From the NCBI RefSeq assembly GCF_003202405.1, contig NZ_QJHL01000005.1, positions 310,001 to 374,000 on the forward strand: a stretch of 64,000 nucleotides of DNA, written 5' to 3'. Below are positions 60,870-64,000 of this stretch, one piece after another. The DNA is from Flavobacterium hydrophilum. GTDB lineage: Bacteria; Bacteroidota; Bacteroidia; Flavobacteriales; Flavobacteriaceae. The position numbers and the translations under genes are program-made. How positions within the stretch are numbered: position 1 is the stretch's first letter; each line of letters begins with the position of its first letter. Under the pieces are notes generated by a model that saw only the letters and a program-made list of their open reading frames with translations, was not told where the DNA came from and made no database searches.

Positions 60870-61618
60870 TGATCGATATTTTAAAAAGACGTTTTGGCTT
60901 ATTAGGCAGAAATATTAGTTACTCCTTTTCAAAAGGATATTTTACAGAGAAATTTAGTGATGAAGTTTTTGCAGGTAATAGCTACGAAAATTTCGATATC
61001 TCAGAAATCAATCATTTTACAGGTTTACTTAAAAACAATCCAGACTTAAAAGGTCTGAACGTTACGATTCCTTATAAAGAACAGGTCATTCCTTTCTTAG
61101 ATAAACTTTCAAAAAAAGCAACCTTAATTGGTGCTGTAAATACAATAAAGTTTACCAAAAACGGAAAATTAAAAGGATACAATACTGATTATTATGGATT
61201 CAAAAAATCGTTGAAACCATTATTAGAACCACATCACAAAAAAGCGCTCATTCTGGGTACCGGAGGCGCATCAAAAGGAGTCGCATTTGCACTGGATGAA
61301 CTTGGTATTCCATATACATTTGTTTCAAGAGAAGCTAAGGAAAACATCATTGATTATAATTTAATTAATGCTACAACTTTTGACAATTTTCAAATCATAA
61401 TTAATTGTACTCCTGTTGGAACCAGTCCTAATATTGAAGCTTGTCCCGATATTCCATACGAGTTTTTTACTGATAAACATATCGCTTACGATTTAATTTA
61501 TAATCCTGCTGAAACTCAATTCTTAAAGAATGCAAAAGAAAGAGGTGCGGTAATAAAAAATGGTCTTGATATGCTTATTTTTCAGGCAGAAAAAGCATGG
61601 AAAATCTGGAATAAATAA
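60869..61618 (+). CDS. aroE: Shikimate dehydrogenase
   Basis: A 249-residue NADP-dependent enzyme of the shikimate pathway. Substrate residues: NISYSFSK (Ser17, Ser19), NVTIPYKE with catalytic Lys70, GAVNTI, and NTDYYGF with Asp107. The nucleotide-binding loop is GTGGASKG (130-137). The C-terminal NGLDMLIFQAEKAW motif is complete. It is a little shorter than E. coli AroE (about 272 residues), as usual in this phylum. Coupled to the TPR gene by a one-base overlap and followed by a terminator. Confidence 0.95.
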   Translation: MIDILKRRFGLLGRNISYSFSKGYFTEKFSDEVFAGNSYENFDISEINHFTGLLKNNPDLKGLNVTIPYKEQVIPFLDKLSKKATLIGAVNTIKFTKNGKLKGYNTDYYGFKKSLKPLLEPHHKKALILGTGGASKGVAFALDELGIPYTFVSREAKENIIDYNLINATTFDNFQIIINCTPVGTSPNIEACPDIPYEFFTDKHIAYDLIYNPAETQFLKNAKERGAVIKNGLDMLIFQAEKAWKIWNK

Positions 61619-61641
61619 ATCTCCAAAAACAATTATAATTT

Positions 61642-61668
61642 GGCTACACTCAAAATGTAGCCTTTTTT
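61642..61668 (+). terminator. Terminator after aroE
   Basis: Stem GGCTACA (61642-61648) with TGTAGCC (61656-61662), followed by eight or more T residues. Confidence 0.87.
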
Positions 61669-61798
61669 TATTCTGTTAATTCATAAAACCAAGTCCAAAC
61701 ATTTTTATTAAAAAAATAAATTCATTATATTTAAATCAGTTTTGACATTTAAAAACATAAGATTTTTAAGTCACAAATTATATAAACAAACGATTTAT

Positions 61799-61829
61799 TT
61801 TGTATTTAGAAACACCTTTACTATCTTTC
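61799..61829 (+). promoter_or_regulatory. Promoter of the DUF349 gene
   Basis: TTTG (61799-61802) and TATCTTTC (61822-61829, seven of eight matches to TAnnTTTG) are separated by 19 bp, the preferred spacing in this phylum. The ATG is 34 bp downstream. Confidence 0.62.
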
Positions 61830-61863
61830 GCAATGTTTAAAATAAAAACCTTACACATTTAAA

Positions 61864-63852
61864 ATGTTAGAAGAAAAGAATGATAACCTGCAGGATGCAG
61901 ATGGAAAATTAGGAATCGACTTGAATGATCCTTCACAAAATGATGCAATAGAAACATCAATTTCTGAAACGACAACAGAAAATGAAATTTCACTGCCTGA
62001 GAGTGAAATCCAAAATATTGAAGCCGAAGAAACAAATCATCAGGAGGTGCTAGATGCAATAACAAATTCTAACGCTGAAGAAAGTGAAGACGAAACATTA
62101 AAAGAACGTCATGATATTCCTATGCAGGATTATGATACATTTTCTTTGGACAAACTCGTTGATGAATTAAAAAAATTAGTAAACACAGACAAAGTGATGT
62201 CTGTAAAAGAGCATATTGAAGAAATTAAAAAATCTTTTTTACTTCAATTTAATCATCTTATTGAGGAGAAAAAAGAAGAATTTAATGCTTCAAATCAGGA
62301 CCCTAATGAAGAATTTCAATATCATTCTCCTCTAAAATCAAAATTCGACGAATATTATAATATTTTCCGCGAGAAAAGAAACGCTCATTTTAAACATTTA
62401 CAAACCAGCTTAAAATCAAATTTAGATAATCGGCTTGCCATAGTTGAGGAACTAAAAGAACTAATAAATCCTCAGGAAAATATCAAAGATACTCTTAAAC
62501 ATTTTAATGAATTAAGAGAAAGGTGGAAGAACGCCGGTGCAATTCCAAAAGACAAATACAATCACGTTTGGAATAATTACCATTTTCATGTTGAAAATTT
62601 CTATGATTATCTACATTTAGACCGTGAAGCGAGAGATTTGGATTTTAAATATAATCTGGAACAAAAACAAAAAATAATTACTCGTGTTGAAGAATTAGTA
62701 AACGAAACCGACATTAGTAAGGCGTTTCGTGAATTACAGGATTTACACAGAATCTGGAAAGAAGATATTGGCCCTGTATCCAAAGAGCATCGTGATGCAA
62801 TCTGGAATAAATTTAGTGAGCTAACTAAAAAAATTCATGATAAAAGAGAACTTTTATTTGAAAGCCAAAGAGCAAACGAACAACAAAATCTCGAAATTAA
62901 AAAAGGCATTATTGCCACAATAGAAGTTCTAGCAACTGAAAAGGTAGGCTCTCATTCACAATGGCTGATACAAATACAAAAAGTAGAAGCCCTTAGAAAT
63001 GAATTTTTTGCTGCCGGAAAAGTACCTAGCGATGTAAACGAACAGACCTGGGCTGCATTTAAAGCTGCCGTCAGAAGCTTTAATTCTTTTAAAAATTCTT
63101 TTTATAAGGACATAAAAAAAGACCAAAACGATAATTTAAACAAAAAAACAGCTTTGGTTGCTAAAGCCAAAGAATTACAGGAAAGTACTGATTTTAGTGC
63201 GACTACTCCAATCATGAAACAAATTCAGGAAGAGTGGAAACAAATTGGCCATGTACCAAAAAAATACTCGGATAAAATCTGGAAAGAGTTCAAAGATGCA
63301 TGTAATCATTATTTTGACAAGTTAAAGGAACACAAATCTGAAGAAAACGGAGAAGAAGTCGCTGCATTTGACAACAAAAAGACATATTTGGAAAATTTAA
63401 GATCATTTGAACTTACCGGAGATCACAAAACAGATTTAGATGCGATTAAATTGCATATTGAGACCTGGAAAGGATTTGGAAAAGTTCCTTTTTCAAGACG
63501 TCATATTGAAGGCAAATTCAACAAAATCTTAGATGCACTTTTCGAAAAACTAAGCCTAAGCAAGAAAGACACTGAAATGATGCGTTTTTCTAACCGAATT
63601 GATTCTTTATCTGAAAGTAACGACACTCGTAAATTAGATAATGAAAAGATTTTCTTAATGCGTAAGATTGAAGAAGTCCAAAATGAAATTTTTCAATTAG
63701 AGAACAACATTCAGTTTTTTACTAATACAAAAAATGCAAAAAAGGAAAACTCTATAGTACTTGAGGTTCGTAAAAATATCGCTATTCACAAGGAAAGTCT
63801 TGAAGTATGGAAAGATAAACTAAAACAATTGCGTAATTTAAATCAAGAATAA
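61864..63852 (+). CDS. DUF349 repeat protein
   Basis: A 662-residue cytoplasmic protein. Residues 1-85 are acidic and low-complexity. The rest is a chain of DUF349 units, each with a WK-x-x-G/I … P … W-x-x-F pattern (ERWKNAGAIPKDKYNHVWNNY near 220, RIWKEDIGPVSKEHRDAIWNKF near 300, EEWKQIGHVPKKYSDKIWKEF near 458, ETWKGFGKVPFSRRHIEGKF near 535). A coiled coil ends the protein. DUF349 is all-helical and of unknown function, often linked to nucleic-acid or stress roles. It has its own promoter and terminator. Confidence 0.9.
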   Translation: MLEEKNDNLQDADGKLGIDLNDPSQNDAIETSISETTTENEISLPESEIQNIEAEETNHQEVLDAITNSNAEESEDETLKERHDIPMQDYDTFSLDKLVDELKKLVNTDKVMSVKEHIEEIKKSFLLQFNHLIEEKKEEFNASNQDPNEEFQYHSPLKSKFDEYYNIFREKRNAHFKHLQTSLKSNLDNRLAIVEELKELINPQENIKDTLKHFNELRERWKNAGAIPKDKYNHVWNNYHFHVENFYDYLHLDREARDLDFKYNLEQKQKIITRVEELVNETDISKAFRELQDLHRIWKEDIGPVSKEHRDAIWNKFSELTKKIHDKRELLFESQRANEQQNLEIKKGIIATIEVLATEKVGSHSQWLIQIQKVEALRNEFFAAGKVPSDVNEQTWAAFKAAVRSFNSFKNSFYKDIKKDQNDNLNKKTALVAKAKELQESTDFSATTPIMKQIQEEWKQIGHVPKKYSDKIWKEFKDACNHYFDKLKEHKSEENGEEVAAFDNKKTYLENLRSFELTGDHKTDLDAIKLHIETWKGFGKVPFSRRHIEGKFNKILDALFEKLSLSKKDTEMMRFSNRIDSLSESNDTRKLDNEKIFLMRKIEEVQNEIFQLENNIQFFTNTKNAKKENSIVLEVRKNIAIHKESLEVWKDKLKQLRNLNQE

Positions 63853-63870
63853 GGTATTAAGTTATAAATT

Positions 63871-63909
63871 AAAAAGGGTATAATGAAAATTTTTCATTAT
63901 ACCCTTTTT
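63871..63909 (+). terminator. Terminator after the DUF349 gene
   Basis: A 19-bp perfect inverted repeat (63871-63889 with 63891-63909) centred on one base, followed by a T-rich tract, 18 bp past the stop codon. Beyond it, to the window end, lies A/T-rich sequence with a possible -7 box TATATTTG at 63965-63972. Confidence 0.88.
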
Positions 63910-64000
63910 AATTTTTTTTACTTTTCAGTAACAAATTGACAAAACAATACTACAAAATATTAACTATATTTGATTAACACATTATCAATTGACAATCAAC

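Noticed and set aside
63936..63972. Possible promoter near the window end (TTG 63936-63938, TATATTTG 63965-63972).
   Set aside because: The -7 box is good but the 26-bp spacing is long and the downstream gene is not in the window, so it is not listed as a feature.

Overview
The window is a piece of a Bacteroidota chromosome, most likely Flavobacterium or a close relative. The evidence is its low G+C, promoters with the TTTG / TAnnTTTG architecture of this phylum, type IX secretion (T9SS) C-terminal sorting domains, gldI, SusC/SusD, a FecR/ECF pair, a bacillithiol-linked YtxJ protein, and several intergenic hairpin repeats of a kind I recall from Flavobacterium. No rRNA, CRISPR array, transposase, integrase or phage gene was seen. 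Gene density is high and most of the window reads as ordinary core genome with a few accessory patches.

Layout. 1-9.6 kb, minus strand: yidC (cut by the window edge), pyrG, a DUF3820 protein, OsmC, two tandem LysM proteins, guaA and an unrecognised secreted protein. 10.0-15.9 kb, plus strand: RidA, a CLC antiporter carrying the residues of the fluoride/proton (CLC-F) class, then an operon of an NrnA-type phosphoesterase, gldI and two cyclophilin-FKBP fusion proteins. 16-27 kb, minus strand: a PepSY-like protein and a regulated nutrient-uptake locus reading ECF sigma factor, FecR anti-sigma factor, SusC with an N-terminal STN signalling domain, SusD, an 813-residue secreted zinc metalloprotease and a DUF3347 protein. 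27-35.6 kb is patchy and more accessory: a PQQ-type beta-propeller, a secreted DUF4419 protein, a T9SS cargo, a calcium-type beta-helix carbohydrate-binding lipoprotein, then two small genes (a lipoprotein and a VOC protein) set among related intergenic repeats, then a divergent HxlR regulator/SDR pair. 35.8-36.1 kb: tRNA-Tyr and tRNA-Val. 36.4-47.9 kb, plus strand: an ABC exporter, an RND-type tripartite efflux operon (adaptor, pump, TolC) with a bestrophin channel behind it, and pheT. 47.9-56 kb: a DUF808 membrane protein, a 39-residue membrane protein, a surface-protein pair, clpB, ytxJ and a GH13 amylase lipoprotein. 56.2-63.9 kb, plus strand: an OstA/LptA-like protein, a class III aminotransferase, a TPR protein with aroE, and a DUF349 protein.

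How the genes work together. The clearest functional unit is the sigma/anti-sigma/SusCD/protease locus: by family knowledge the STN domain of SusC should report substrate to FecR, releasing the ECF factor to drive the locus, while the protease generates or processes the substrate. The gldI operon clusters three envelope prolyl isomerases and probably serves folding of exported proteins, including the gliding/T9SS apparatus. The HxlR regulator has a cysteine at position 6 and shares a compact two-way promoter with a perfect palindrome between the boxes, which suggests redox or electrophile control of the SDR gene.

The most interesting items are the CLC-F signature, the HxlR/SDR operator, the cassette-like repeat region at 32.9-34.3 kb, three related copies of one hairpin repeat and two of another, the paired surface proteins at 49-50.7 kb, and a 24-bp perfect inverted repeat just upstream of guaA. 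I found no convincing wholly new multi-gene system.
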